From: DASRAA01 sp963814165
GTDB taxonomy: Bacteria > Acidobacteriota > Terriglobia > Terriglobales > Acidobacteriaceae
Assembly: GCA_963814165.1 (NCBI GenBank)
Contig: CAWFBW010000009.1
Location: 289,744-353,743 of the forward strand
DNA length: 64,000 bases
Direction: 5' to 3'
Shown: piece by piece, positions 54,862 through 63,992 of the stretch
Layout: every line of letters begins with the position of its first letter
Numbering within the stretch: position 1 is the first letter of the stretch
Notes under the pieces: generated by a model
What the model saw: the letters and a program-made list of their open reading frames with translations, nothing else
The model's database searches: none
Told to the model about the DNA's origin: nothing
Translations under genes and position numbers: made by a program

Positions 54862-57084
54862 ATGACCAGGAATGATTCGAATCGTGCGCGTTTCGGTCCG
54901 TATGAGGTGGACCTTCACACGCGGGAACTGTGGAAATATGGAACCCGCCTCAAACTGGTAGGGCAGCCATTCGAAATTCTCGCGATGCTTCTCAGCCAAC
55001 CTGGAGAGCTGGTCACGCGCGACGAAATGCGAAGCCGCCTATGGCCGTCTGATACCTTCGTCGATTTCAATCATGGCCTCAATGCGGCGGTGAACAAGCT
55101 CCGCGACGCCCTTAGCGACGTCGCCGACGATCCCCGTTACATTGAGACGCTTCCGCGCCGCGGTTACCGGTTCGCGGCCGAGGTTGACTGGCTGCCCGTG
55201 CGAACTCCCGTTTCGGTAGCGGCCGCCCCCGTATCTGCCGAGGCTCACCCACCCGAAGCGATGCAGTCAGCCGAAACTATTGCAGTTGTCGACGACCAAC
55301 CGCGGGCCCGCCGTACATCCTACTATCTCGCCGGTGGGGCTGTGCTTGCCGTATTGCTGGTCATTGGCAGCCTTGTTATCTGGAAGATACGCATCGATCG
55401 GGCTTCTTCCGCGCACGAGTTGGTGGAGCGCACACGCCCGCTGCTTTCGGTCCCCAACACCTGGAATCCCTCCTTTTCTCCCGATGGGAACTTCGTTGCT
55501 TTTGATCACCAGGGACCGGAGGGCGCAGGGATCTATGTTTCGCGAGTCGGTAGCAACCAGATGCAGATGCTGTCTGGCAACAGCGATGATTGCTGTCCCG
55601 TCTGGTCGCCCGATGGCCGATGGATTGCGTTCTCCCGAAGGGCGGGCGACGAACGCGAGATTTACCTCGTCGCCGCGGCTGGCGGCCTGCAACAGAAGCG
55701 CGAGGCCGAGAAGACTCTCGCGGCCCAGCCCGCCGCTTTCACACCGGATACCGCGCCGGCGGAACGTAAGCTTGATACCGGAGGCGTCATCCCGCGCCGC
55801 GGAGAAATAGACTGGTCGCCCGACGGCAAGTCCATCGCGTTCAGCGGCCCGTCCGGCATCTACCTGCTTTCTCCCGACAATTCCGCCGTGCGCCGAATTG
55901 TGGAAACGCCTGCCGGCGCTGAAGACTGGGGGCCGCAGTTCTCGCCCGATGGACAACAACTGATGTTCGCGCGGAACCATCAAGTCGGAGAGCCGGACGA
56001 ACTCTGGATCGTTTCCGCCGCCGGCGGAGAGCCAACCCGCCTGCTTTCGGAACGGGGACGCATTAGCAGTCCACCCAAATGGTCATCTGACGGACGCTCT
56101 GCAGTTTTCTCTTCGAATCGGACCGGGCATCCCTCGCTTTTCCGCGTGTCGTTGAGTACTCCAGATACCGCTGTTGCGGTTACCCAAGCTGGCTCACTTG
56201 CGTGGGACCCAGACATCTCCCGCCACGGTCACCGGCTAGCCTATGAGCGGCTCCTCCGCAGCCTCAGCATCTGGGAGCTCGATCTGTCCGAATCGGCCGA
56301 CAAGCGGCCCTACCTGACTGTCTCCTCGACAAGCGACACCGACCAGGGGCCAGGCCCGCAGTTTTCCCCCGACGGGCAGAGACTCGCTTACATGTCGGAC
56401 CGCAACGGCACAATGGAAATATGGATCGCCAATCGAGACGGCAGCGATGCGTTTCAACTCACGGCGGTTGGCGGGGCCGGCACTCCGCGTTGGTCACCTG
56501 ATAGTCAAGCCGTAGCGTTCGACGTCGGTTCAACCAATGGAGAACGAATCGTGACAATGAATCTGCACGGCGGCGCGCCGCAGGTTCTGGCTGATGGAGT
56601 GTGCCCCAGTTGGTCGCGTGACGGCAAATGGATCTACTTTGGCGCCGATCGCGACGGAGTGCGGCAAGTCTGGAAAGTCCCCGCCGAGGGCGGGACGCCT
56701 GTGCAAGTCACCCACCATGGCGGACACGCTGCCTTGGAATCGCTTGACGGCAAATACGTTTACTACTCGAAGACTTATACGGCCGAGCCCGAGATATGGC
56801 GCGTCCCGGTAGAGGGCGGTGAGGAAGTGCCAGTGCCGTTGATCCGTCCTGGGACGTGGGCGAGTTGGCAGGTCGTTGAAGGTGGAGTGCTGTTTGTCGG
56901 CCCGTCACTCGGGCACCAGGCGGTGCTCAGCTACTTCGATTTTGCCAAGAATCGAACTTCGAGCTTGGCAGTGCTGGATCGTGTCCCCTTTTGGCTGGGA
57001 GCGACGACGGACAGGAAGACTGTCGCTTTCGACCAGCCCGGCCGCGAACAGACTCAAGCGATGCTGGTGGAGAATTTCCGGTGA
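54862..57084 (+). CDS. Winged-helix/TolB-propeller membrane regulator
   Basis: A 740-residue protein. Residues about 8-108 are an OmpR/CadC-type winged helix (YEVDLHTRELWKYG, RLWPSDTFVDFNHGLNAAVNKLRDAL, YIETLPRRGYRF). A single membrane helix follows near 153-176. The rest is a periplasmic TolB-like propeller of PD40 repeats (FSPDGNFVAFD, WSPDGRWIAFSR, FSPDGQRLAYMSDRNG). This CadC-like layout is common in Acidobacteriota and is thought to signal from periplasm to DNA. Target genes are unknown. Confidence 0.92.
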   Translation: MTRNDSNRARFGPYEVDLHTRELWKYGTRLKLVGQPFEILAMLLSQPGELVTRDEMRSRLWPSDTFVDFNHGLNAAVNKLRDALSDVADDPRYIETLPRRGYRFAAEVDWLPVRTPVSVAAAPVSAEAHPPEAMQSAETIAVVDDQPRARRTSYYLAGGAVLAVLLVIGSLVIWKIRIDRASSAHELVERTRPLLSVPNTWNPSFSPDGNFVAFDHQGPEGAGIYVSRVGSNQMQMLSGNSDDCCPVWSPDGRWIAFSRRAGDEREIYLVAAAGGLQQKREAEKTLAAQPAAFTPDTAPAERKLDTGGVIPRRGEIDWSPDGKSIAFSGPSGIYLLSPDNSAVRRIVETPAGAEDWGPQFSPDGQQLMFARNHQVGEPDELWIVSAAGGEPTRLLSERGRISSPPKWSSDGRSAVFSSNRTGHPSLFRVSLSTPDTAVAVTQAGSLAWDPDISRHGHRLAYERLLRSLSIWELDLSESADKRPYLTVSSTSDTDQGPGPQFSPDGQRLAYMSDRNGTMEIWIANRDGSDAFQLTAVGGAGTPRWSPDSQAVAFDVGSTNGERIVTMNLHGGAPQVLADGVCPSWSRDGKWIYFGADRDGVRQVWKVPAEGGTPVQVTHHGGHAALESLDGKYVYYSKTYTAEPEIWRVPVEGGEEVPVPLIRPGTWASWQVVEGGVLFVGPSLGHQAVLSYFDFAKNRTSSLAVLDRVPFWLGATTDRKTVAFDQPGREQTQAMLVENFR

Positions 57085-57181
57085 GTATCCCACTTCGTGA
57101 AAGTATCCAATTCGCTGTTGGCCCAGCGGTGGCTTGTAGGGGCAGCCGACGAGGCCTAAACTGTTAACACGTTTGGATGCC

Positions 57182-57197
57182 TGTGACCTGAATCACA
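57182..57197. promoter_or_regulatory. CRP/FNR-type operator upstream of nuoB
   Basis: TGTGA-N6-TCACA is an exact match to the CRP-type half-sites, and the palindrome extends one base on each side (CTGTGA/TCACAG). It lies 63-78 bases before the nuoB ATG. A regulator of the CRP/FNR family could bind here. Confidence 0.55.
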
Positions 57198-57259
57198 GCC
57201 CGCGGTTGCGATCGTCGGCGAAGATAGAAGGTCAGCAACTCGTAGCAGAAGAGGTCTTC

Positions 57260-57871
57260 ATGGGTTGGGTCAACAACCGGTTTGAAAAGAATTTCCTAGT
57301 CACGACAGTCGATTACGTCTTTAACTGGGCGCGAAAGTCGGCCATCTGGCCGATGACGTTTGGGTTGGCGTGCTGCGCCATCGAGATGATTGCGGCCTCG
57401 ACGTCGCGCTTCGACATTGCACGCTTCGGGTCTGAAGTGTTTCGCCCCAGCCCGCGGCAGAGCGACCTGATGATCGTCAGCGGGACGGTGACGCTCAAGA
57501 TGGCTCCGGTTGTAAAGCGCATCTACGACCAGATGCCTGAGCCGAAGTGGGTGATGTCGATGGGCGCGTGCTCGTCGGTGGGCGGACCGTTCAACACCTA
57601 CGCCGTGTTGCAGGGCGTGGATCGCATCGTGCCGGTTGATGTGTACGTGGTGGGTTGCCCGCCGCGGCCGGAGAATTTGTTCTATGGATTGCTGCGGTTA
57701 CAGGACAAGATTGACAAGATGAGCATCGCGAAGAAGCCTACGGAAGTGCGGCTGCGCGAAGAGATGGTGGACAACTTCAAGGAGCAGATCCGGATCGCGC
57801 AGGCGAATTTCGCGAACCCGGAGCAGTTGGTGCAACCGGTGGAAGTGCCAATCGTCGGAGCCAGCAAGTAG
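57260..57871 (+). CDS. nuoB: NADH-quinone oxidoreductase subunit B
   Basis: A 203-residue subunit carrying the N2 [4Fe-4S] cluster of complex I. Cluster ligands are C38 and C39 in GLACCAIEM, C104 in GACSSVGG and C133 in GCPPRPE. Length is slightly longer than usual because of a C-terminal tail. It stands alone: no other nuo gene is within the window. The ATG in MGWVNNRFEK is the family start. A CRP-like site lies upstream and a terminator downstream. Confidence 0.94.
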   Translation: MGWVNNRFEKNFLVTTVDYVFNWARKSAIWPMTFGLACCAIEMIAASTSRFDIARFGSEVFRPSPRQSDLMIVSGTVTLKMAPVVKRIYDQMPEPKWVMSMGACSSVGGPFNTYAVLQGVDRIVPVDVYVVGCPPRPENLFYGLLRLQDKIDKMSIAKKPTEVRLREEMVDNFKEQIRIAQANFANPEQLVQPVEVPIVGASK

Positions 57872-57890
57872 CAATTTTTTGGCAAGAGAA

Positions 57891-57915
57891 GCGCGCATGA
57901 TGCGCGCCCTTTTGT
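57891..57915 (+). terminator. Intrinsic terminator after nuoB
   Basis: Stem GCGCGCA/TGCGCGC with a three-base loop, followed by CCTTTTGTT. Confidence 0.75.
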
Positions 57916-57959
57916 TGCACCGAGGTTACAGCACCCCGAATTTGGTGCACAATAACTTC

Positions 57960-58496
57960 ATGGTTATCTACTTCCTGCGACATGCGAGCGCAGGCCAGAA
58001 GCAATTCAGCAATCCTGCCAACGACGAAAAGCGTCCCATCGACAAAGTGGGAGAGGTCCAGTCTCACGACGTTGGGCGGGCCATGGCATACATGGGCGTG
58101 ACCCCGGTCGTAATCATTACCAGTCCTCTTACGCGGGCTGTGCAAACTGCCAACATTGTGGGCCAGGAGCTAGGTTATGAGGAGAAGTTGGTGCTGGATG
58201 CGGCGCTGCGTCCGGAAGCGACTTTTGAGCAATTCAAAGCCCTGCTGAACCGGCACAAAGACAAGCGGTCGATTATGGTGGTCGGGCACGACCCGAGCAT
58301 GACCGAGTTCGTGAACCGCATGCTTTCCGGCGGAGGCCCGCTGGCGGCAGTCGAAATGAAGAAAGGCGGGGTGGCCAAGGTGGAGAAGGAATTGCGCCGC
58401 CAGGCGATCCTGAGGTGGCTGATTACGCCCAAGCTGGTGCAGAGAACTCAGCGCAGCGCGGCCAAGAGGTCGCGTCCGAAGACCGACTTGAAGTAA
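57960..58496 (+). CDS. sixA: Phosphohistidine phosphatase SixA-like
   Basis: A 178-residue histidine phosphatase. The catalytic RHAS (R7, H8) opens the protein (MVIYFLRHAS); the second histidine is in VVGHDPSM, and SPLTRAVQTA is conserved. In E. coli SixA dephosphorylates histidine phosphotransfer proteins. The ATG at 57960 gives the family N-terminus. A basic tail (QRSAAKRSRPKTDLK) is encoded where the gene overlaps convergent ppx/gppA by 49 bases. Confidence 0.88.
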   Translation: MVIYFLRHASAGQKQFSNPANDEKRPIDKVGEVQSHDVGRAMAYMGVTPVVIITSPLTRAVQTANIVGQELGYEEKLVLDAALRPEATFEQFKALLNRHKDKRSIMVVGHDPSMTEFVNRMLSGGGPLAAVEMKKGGVAKVEKELRRQAILRWLITPKLVQRTQRSAAKRSRPKTDLK

Positions 58497-59974
58497 GTCC
58501 GCTCCTGTTCGACAGCCCAAAGCTCCAATTCCACGCCTTCGGGCGAAGCTGGTGTCAGAGTTAACGACACCGGGCCGTCCTGCTTGACGTGGACATTGAG
58601 AGCGCTGACCGAGCCGCGGCGTGCTTGATCGAGCGCGCGGGCCAACCTGAGCAAGGCGACGGCCTTCGGCACTTGTGCCTGATCGAGGCGAGGTATCGGC
58701 TTCAGAACAGCATCGCCCGCCGTCGGCAAGGAATTACCCACATAACGCGCGATGGCGGCAATGATGCGTCGCTGCACGGGCGTGTACCCGAACAGTTCTG
58801 AGTTGGCGATGATGTAGTGCGTGTGGCGGCGGCGTCCTGAACGATTGATAAAAGCGCCGACTTCGTGCAGCATGGCCGCGGCTTCGAGCCAGTCAGCGTA
58901 TTCCCGGGGCAGGCGATGCACAGACTTCAGGCGCCGGAAAAGCCGCATGGCTAGGTCGCGGATTCGCTGCGCGAATACCAGGTCTGCGCCATAGTGCTTA
59001 ACCACCGTCAATAACGCGTCGCGACGCTCGGTTTCGACACGCTCTTTTACCGCCGAACTTTGGCTGTAGTCGGCGAGCATTTGTGCCAGCAGGCCGTCGC
59101 GCAAGCCGAGCGGTAAGTAACGGAATGTGCGGAGCGAGCACATGTCCATCAATTCCGAGAAGACCATGGCTCCGGCGACGATGATTTCCGCGCGGCGGGG
59201 GCCAATTCCCTGAAGAGCGCGCCGCTGTTCGAGACCGAGTCTGGAGAGCTTTTTCAGAATATGAGACACACCCTCGTGAGGGACGGTATGGGGTCGAGAC
59301 TCGTCCACTTTTGCCTGGTACAGGCCTGATAACGCCGCGGGTGTGCCGGACGTCGCCACCGCAGTTTGCACCTTGGCCTCGCGAATGCGTTTTTGAATGC
59401 GCGCGATTTCGCGGCGGACCAGGCCACGCATCTGTTGGAGTTCATTCTTGCGAACCGGATCATGGTGCAGAAATGTTTGCGTCAGCCGGACTGCGCCGAT
59501 GGGAAGACTGACCATGTCGCTGATATGTCCGTGGTCAGAGATAGTGAGTTCGCAACTGCCGCCGCCGAGGTCAATGAGAAGCGCGCGCTGATGGGCGATA
59601 CGGGCATTGGAGACGATGCCCAGGTGGATGAGGCGGCCCTCTTCCAATCCGCTGATGACTTCGGCCCGCCAGCCGGTCGCCGAACGTACCCAGTCGAGGA
59701 AGGCGCGGCTGTTGCGCGAATCACGAAGCGCTGCGGTGGCCACCACGCGTACGCGGTCGGCGGCATGGTCTTGTATGGCACGGTGAAAGCGCTTCAGTAC
59801 CCGAATGGTGAGTGCCATGGCTTCAGGGTCGAGCGCGCCGTTGGCGAAAACGCCTTCGCCGAGGCGCGTGACCTCGCGGTCTTCGTGCAGCGTGTGCAAT
59901 CGGCCATGCAAGACCCTGGCGATTTTCAGGCGGACGGAGTTAGAACCGATGTCAACGGCGGCAAATGTGGGCAT
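58448..59974 (-). CDS. Ppx/GppA phosphatase with HD domain
   Basis: A 508-residue enzyme with an N-terminal ASKHA-fold Ppx/GppA domain (FAAVDIGSNSVRLKIA, LLIDLGGGSCEL, VATSGTPAAL) at about 1-305. A C-terminal HD-type domain (about 315-500) includes LEAAAMLHEVGAFINRSGRRRHTHYI. It hydrolyses polyphosphate and/or pppGpp; which one is not decidable here. The ATG in MPTFAAVDIGSN is chosen because further upstream in-frame codons are not family-like. Its 3' end overlaps sixA. Confidence 0.9.
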   Translation of the reverse strand: MPTFAAVDIGSNSVRLKIARVLHGRLHTLHEDREVTRLGEGVFANGALDPEAMALTIRVLKRFHRAIQDHAADRVRVVATAALRDSRNSRAFLDWVRSATGWRAEVISGLEEGRLIHLGIVSNARIAHQRALLIDLGGGSCELTISDHGHISDMVSLPIGAVRLTQTFLHHDPVRKNELQQMRGLVRREIARIQKRIREAKVQTAVATSGTPAALSGLYQAKVDESRPHTVPHEGVSHILKKLSRLGLEQRRALQGIGPRRAEIIVAGAMVFSELMDMCSLRTFRYLPLGLRDGLLAQMLADYSQSSAVKERVETERRDALLTVVKHYGADLVFAQRIRDLAMRLFRRLKSVHRLPREYADWLEAAAMLHEVGAFINRSGRRRHTHYIIANSELFGYTPVQRRIIAAIARYVGNSLPTAGDAVLKPIPRLDQAQVPKAVALLRLARALDQARRGSVSALNVHVKQDGPVSLTLTPASPEGVELELWAVEQERTYFKSVFGRDLLAALR

Positions 59975-60218
59975 GGGGAAATTCGTGAAGCTTACAAAGA
60001 TTCGTCCTGCCGAACGCTCGTAAGCACCATAACTGCGTCCGGCGCGGATGGCAAACCTGCACGTCACAGACCCAAGGTGGGGATGCCGTATCTTGAAAGA
60101 AGGCGATTGGATCGCACAAACGGTGCATCGGCCCTGGCTGGCGCATCTAACTTTACTTATGACCCAAGTTGACGGGGCTGACAGGGAACTGAAGGTCCTC
60201 GAAGCGGATCTGGCGGAA

Positions 60219-61541
60219 ATGAAGCAGGAATTCACCGCGCCAGCCTCGCCGCGCTCGCGAGTAGCGACAGCGGTCCGCGCGCTGCGCCACCGTAATTTCC
60301 AGTTATTTTTTACCGGGCAGATGATTTCGCTGGTCGGGACGTGGATGCAGACTGTCGCGCAGTCGTGGCTGGTGTATCGCCTCACGGGGTCGACGCTGTT
60401 GCTCGGAACGGTGGGATTCGCAAGCCAATTCCCGGTGTTCCTGGTTGCGCCGTTGGGTGGCGTGGTCGCGGACCGCTCGAATCGTCATAGAGTGGTGATT
60501 TACACACAGGCTGCGTCAATGGTGCTGGCTTCCATTCTTGCCGTATTGACGCTGACCAACCGCATTCAAATCTGGGAAATCATGGTGCTGGCGGCTAGCT
60601 TGGGAATCGTGAATGCCTTCGACATTCCAACGAGACAGGCGTTCCTCATGGACATGGTGGGCCGCGAAGACCTGATGAACGCCATCGCACTGAACTCTTC
60701 GATGTTCAACGGCGCACGCATCATCGGGCCGGCGATTGCAGGCATCGTTGTGGCCTGGGTCGGAGAGGGCTGGTGTTTCTTTGGCAACGCGGTGAGCTAC
60801 ATCGCGGTAATTGCAGGCTTGCTGATGATGAAAATCACCCATCCGGTGAACTTGGCGGCTGCAGGTTCGCCTCTCGAGCACATCCTGGAGGGCTTCCGGT
60901 TTGCGGCAAAGGCGGCGCCGATCCGGGCGATTCTGTTGCTGCTGGGGCTAGTGAGCTTGGTGGGAATGCCTTACTCGGTGCTGATGCCCGTGTTTGCCAG
61001 CGAGATCCTGCATGGCGGAGCCAGGGAGCTGGGATGGCTAATGGGAGCTACGGGCGTCGGGGCGCTGCTGGGAGCCCTGAGTCTGGCGGCCCGGGTGGGA
61101 GTGAAAGGGCTGGGACGATTGATTGCGGTCTGCGCCGGGGGCTTTGGCGTGAGCCTGATTGCGTTTTCGGCATCCAAGATATTCTGGCTGTCCCTGATCC
61201 TGCTACTGCCGGTGGGGTTTACCATGATGGTTCAGATGGCCTCGACCAACACGCTGCTACAGTCCATGGTGCCTGACCAGATGCGAGGGCGAGTGGTAGC
61301 GCTGTACACGATGATGTTCATGGGAGTGGCGCCGTTCGGAGCGTTCTTCGCTGGAGCTGTCGCACACCGACTTGGCGCACCGTGGACGGTCGCCATCGGC
61401 GGCGTCGCCTGCATTTTGGGCGCGGCAGCATTCGGGATGGTTCTTCCGACGTTTCGGGCGCAGGCGCGCGAGATGGTGCTGGCGCAGGGGATGGTCGGCG
61501 GAGCCCCGGCTGAGGAAATGACGCGCCAGGGAGAGTCGTAG
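60219..61541 (+). CDS. MFS transporter, EntS/DHA3-like
   Basis: A 440-residue membrane transporter with about 12 helices: ALRHRNFQLFFTGQMISLVGTWMQTVAQSWLVYRL, then APLGGVVADRSNRHRV and FDIPTRQAFLMDMV, match the MFS_3 family of exporters related to EntS. Substrate unknown. Start is uncertain: ATGs at 60159 and 60219 are both in frame; I prefer the latter, with GCGGA upstream. It is divergent from ppx/gppA. Confidence 0.87.
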   Translation: MKQEFTAPASPRSRVATAVRALRHRNFQLFFTGQMISLVGTWMQTVAQSWLVYRLTGSTLLLGTVGFASQFPVFLVAPLGGVVADRSNRHRVVIYTQAASMVLASILAVLTLTNRIQIWEIMVLAASLGIVNAFDIPTRQAFLMDMVGREDLMNAIALNSSMFNGARIIGPAIAGIVVAWVGEGWCFFGNAVSYIAVIAGLLMMKITHPVNLAAAGSPLEHILEGFRFAAKAAPIRAILLLLGLVSLVGMPYSVLMPVFASEILHGGARELGWLMGATGVGALLGALSLAARVGVKGLGRLIAVCAGGFGVSLIAFSASKIFWLSLILLLPVGFTMMVQMASTNTLLQSMVPDQMRGRVVALYTMMFMGVAPFGAFFAGAVAHRLGAPWTVAIGGVACILGAAAFGMVLPTFRAQAREMVLAQGMVGGAPAEEMTRQGES

Positions 61542-61590
61542 GTGAGGGACATCGGCGGCGCATCACCTACGATTTGATTGAAGCTCAGAC

Positions 61591-62481
61591 TCAGTGCGGC
61601 TTAGGTTTCGGAGCAGTGGAGCTTGTTCCTGGCACGCCCAGACGCCGCAGACGCTCGCGGGCCTGCGCGGCTTCCGGCGAGCGTGGGAAACGTGCGATAA
61701 GGCTATTGAGTTCGCGGATGCCCGCTTCTTTCTGGCCGAGTTCCAGTAGCGCGTAGCCTTTCTTCAGTTGAGCCGCGGAAGCTTTTTGCCCACCGGGATA
61801 CTGTTCCAGGACCTTGTCGTAATCCTTCACAGCCGCGTCGAAGTTGCCCTGACGGTATTCGATGTCCGCCACGTAAAACTGCGCGTTACCGGCGAGATCG
61901 GTATTGGAGTAGTACTTCAGGTAATCGCCGAACTCCTGTGACGAAAGATCGTATTTGCCGGCGTTGTAATCGCGCAAGGCGTTGTTGTACAGGACGTCTG
62001 GTGGCGGTGCTGCGTTCGCGGGATTGGCGGCTCCAACAGCAGGGGAGCCAGCTGGAACGGCGGCCATCGTAGTCTGGCCGGGCGCAAGGTTCTGTCCGCT
62101 TTGTTGCATGTCATCGAGCTGCTTGGTGATTTTGGCAAGCCGGGCTTTCAACTCGTCCACCGTGTCATGCAGGGACTGAATCTGTCCGGATACTTGCTCC
62201 AGGCGCGCGTTCGAGTCGGACGACTCGGATTGAGCTTTGCGCTGCAGGTCAGTCACGGCGACGCTCATCTTGTTGACCGAGTCGGTACTTTGCTCGACGA
62301 GGTTCTTCAGGACGCCCATGCGCTCGTCCATCGACTGCTGGAGACGTGCGACCTGGTCGGAGAGGGTCTGCACCTGGGTTTGCAATTGAATAATTTCCTT
62401 GCTCACGGCGAAGGCGGGGCTTGCACTGGTGAACAAAAGGGCGGCGATGGCCAATCCGGTGATTTGCTTTCGTGCATGCAT
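61591..62481 (-). CDS. ybgF: CpoB/YbgF-like cell division coordinator
   Basis: A 296-residue periplasmic protein. Signal peptide (ITGLAIAALLFTSASPAFA), coiled-coil region (about 28-125, heptads such as IQLQTQVQTLSDQVARLQQ), Pro/Ala linker, then C-terminal TPRs (about 165-285, LYNNALRDYNAGKYDLSSQEF). This is the layout of CpoB, which links the Tol-Pal system to peptidoglycan synthesis. No tol or pal gene is in the window. An IS481-type element begins about 110 bases upstream. Confidence 0.87.
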   Translation of the reverse strand: MHARKQITGLAIAALLFTSASPAFAVSKEIIQLQTQVQTLSDQVARLQQSMDERMGVLKNLVEQSTDSVNKMSVAVTDLQRKAQSESSDSNARLEQVSGQIQSLHDTVDELKARLAKITKQLDDMQQSGQNLAPGQTTMAAVPAGSPAVGAANPANAAPPPDVLYNNALRDYNAGKYDLSSQEFGDYLKYYSNTDLAGNAQFYVADIEYRQGNFDAAVKDYDKVLEQYPGGQKASAAQLKKGYALLELGQKEAGIRELNSLIARFPRSPEAAQARERLRRLGVPGTSSTAPKPKPH

Positions 62482-62532
62482 GGATATTCGTCCTATTCAG
62501 GCGGTTATGCTAAGAGTGTCGCCGCCACGCGG

Positions 62533-62580
62533 CTCGGGCTCAAATTGAAATCTAACCGCGGGCTTACGCCCGGGGCTAAC
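62533..62580 (-). repeat. GGGCGTAAGCCC palindromic repeat, copy 2
   Basis: Reads GTTAGCCCCGGGCGTAAG then CCCGCGG on the minus strand, matching the core of the copy at 44741-44803. It is located between ybgF and the left end of the IS element. Confidence 0.65.
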
Positions 62581-62595
62581 TCCAGGGGGTACAAA

Positions 62596-63992
62596 CCGGG
62601 CAGATACTTTACAGATCAGACCGGGGACATAGTTTACACCTGGGTCCGTTCACGAAGGCGTGTAGAACAAGGCATGCCTTGGAAAGTGAGCGGAGTGGTG
62701 GAGAAACGCAAACAGTTTCTGGCGGAGTATGCGTCAGGAGAGAGGACGATGAGGGAGTTGTGCGGTATGTACGGGATCTCGCGGCCGACCGGGTATGCGG
62801 TGTTGCGGCGCTTCCAGGAGCAGGGCGAGACGGGACTGCAAGAGCGGAGTCGGGCGGCGCTGCGGCATCCCAACCAGACGGCGGCGGAGATTGAGGAGGC
62901 GGTGCTGGAGCTGCGGCGGGAGCACATGACTTGGGGACCGCGCAAGCTGAAGTGGGTGCTGGAGCGGGAGTGTCCGCAAGTGGAGTGGCCGGCGGCGAGC
63001 ACGATAGGAGCGCTGCTGGACCGGGAAGGTCTGACGCGGCATCGCAAAAAACGGCGCAAGGTGGCGCCGTATAGCGAGCCGCTGGCGGCAGCGACGGAGC
63101 CCAACCGCGTCTGGTGCGCCGATTTTAAAGGCTGGTTTCGGACTCAGGATGGCGAGCGTATCGATCCGCTGACCATCACGGACGCGCACAGCCGTTACCT
63201 GATCCGCTGTCAGGCGGTGGAGATGACGGACACGGCGCGGGTGCAGGCGATCTTCGAAGCGGCGTTTCGCGAATGCGGAATGCCTTGGGCGATGCGCACC
63301 GACAACGGGCCGCCATTCGCCTCGCGGGCGATCGCCGGGCTGTCGCGGCTGGCGGTGTGGTGCCTGAAGCTGGGGATTGTGCCGGAGCGGATCGAGGCGG
63401 GACATCCGGAGCAGAACGGGCGGCACGAGCGCATGCATCGCACGCTGAAGGCGGAGACGGCGTCGCCGGCCGCGGCCAACCGGCGGGCGCAGCAGCGCAG
63501 CTTCGACCGCTTCCGGCAAGAGTACAACCAGCAGCGGCCGCACGAGGCGTTGGGCATGCAGACGCCGGCCGCGGTGTACGTGCCGTCGCTGCGGGAGTAT
63601 CCGGCGCGAGTGCGGGAGCCGGAGTACGACAGCGCGCTGTTGGTGCGGCGGGTGGACTGCACCGGGCACATCTCGTGGAAACATGTGAGCGTGTTCTTAA
63701 GTGATGTACTGACGGGCGAGCGGGTAGGGTTGCTGCCGGTCGATGAACGTCATTACGAGGTGTACTTCGGGAGCACTCCGCTGGCGCGCTTTGATAGCCA
63801 TCAGCTGCGGATGGAGCGCCTGCCGAGTGCAAAACGCGAGCGGCGAAAAAACTGCGGAGGAAATGTGGAAATCTCAAACAGCGAGATTCCCACATTCCCT
63901 CCGCACGACTACTACGAAGGGAATGAAGGACAACCAGAACGGACGAAAGTGTAAAGCATGTCCCCGGTCTGCAATGTAAAGAATGTGCCCGG
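62596..63992 (+). mobile_element. IS481-type insertion sequence
   Basis: The element comprises one DDE transposase gene between matching inverted ends. Left: CCGGGCA (62596), CTTTACA (62607), CCGGGGACAT (62621), TTTACAC (62633). The right end, read on the minus strand, repeats the same order from 63992 inward (CCGGGCA, CTTTACA, CAGACCGGGGACAT, TTTACAC), followed on both sides by GTCCGTTC. The outer boundary may extend a few bases past these, and a target duplication could not be confirmed because the window ends at 64000. Confidence 0.82.
62674..63954 (+). CDS. IS481 family transposase
   Basis: A 426-residue transposase. The N-terminal helix-turn-helix (about 22-55, RTMRELCGMYGISRPTGYAV) is followed by an rve integrase core with triad D150 (WCADFKGWF), D210 (RTDNGPPF) and E246 (HPEQNGRHERMH). 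The C-terminal part is a beta-rich domain. The ATG at 62674 lies just inside the left inverted end. The gene looks intact, so the element may be active. Confidence 0.93.
   Translation: MPWKVSGVVEKRKQFLAEYASGERTMRELCGMYGISRPTGYAVLRRFQEQGETGLQERSRAALRHPNQTAAEIEEAVLELRREHMTWGPRKLKWVLERECPQVEWPAASTIGALLDREGLTRHRKKRRKVAPYSEPLAAATEPNRVWCADFKGWFRTQDGERIDPLTITDAHSRYLIRCQAVEMTDTARVQAIFEAAFRECGMPWAMRTDNGPPFASRAIAGLSRLAVWCLKLGIVPERIEAGHPEQNGRHERMHRTLKAETASPAAANRRAQQRSFDRFRQEYNQQRPHEALGMQTPAAVYVPSLREYPARVREPEYDSALLVRRVDCTGHISWKHVSVFLSDVLTGERVGLLPVDERHYEVYFGSTPLARFDSHQLRMERLPSAKRERRKNCGGNVEISNSEIPTFPPHDYYEGNEGQPERTKV

Noticed and set aside
59975..60385. A 137-codon N-terminal extension of ppx/gppA
   Set aside because: The family start MPTFAAVDIGSN is at 59974; the extension overlaps the divergent MFS gene and is Cys/Arg-rich.
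62101..62673. An upstream extension of the transposase frame reaching into ybgF
   Set aside because: It runs antisense through ybgF and across the IS left end; the transposase starts inside the element at 62674.
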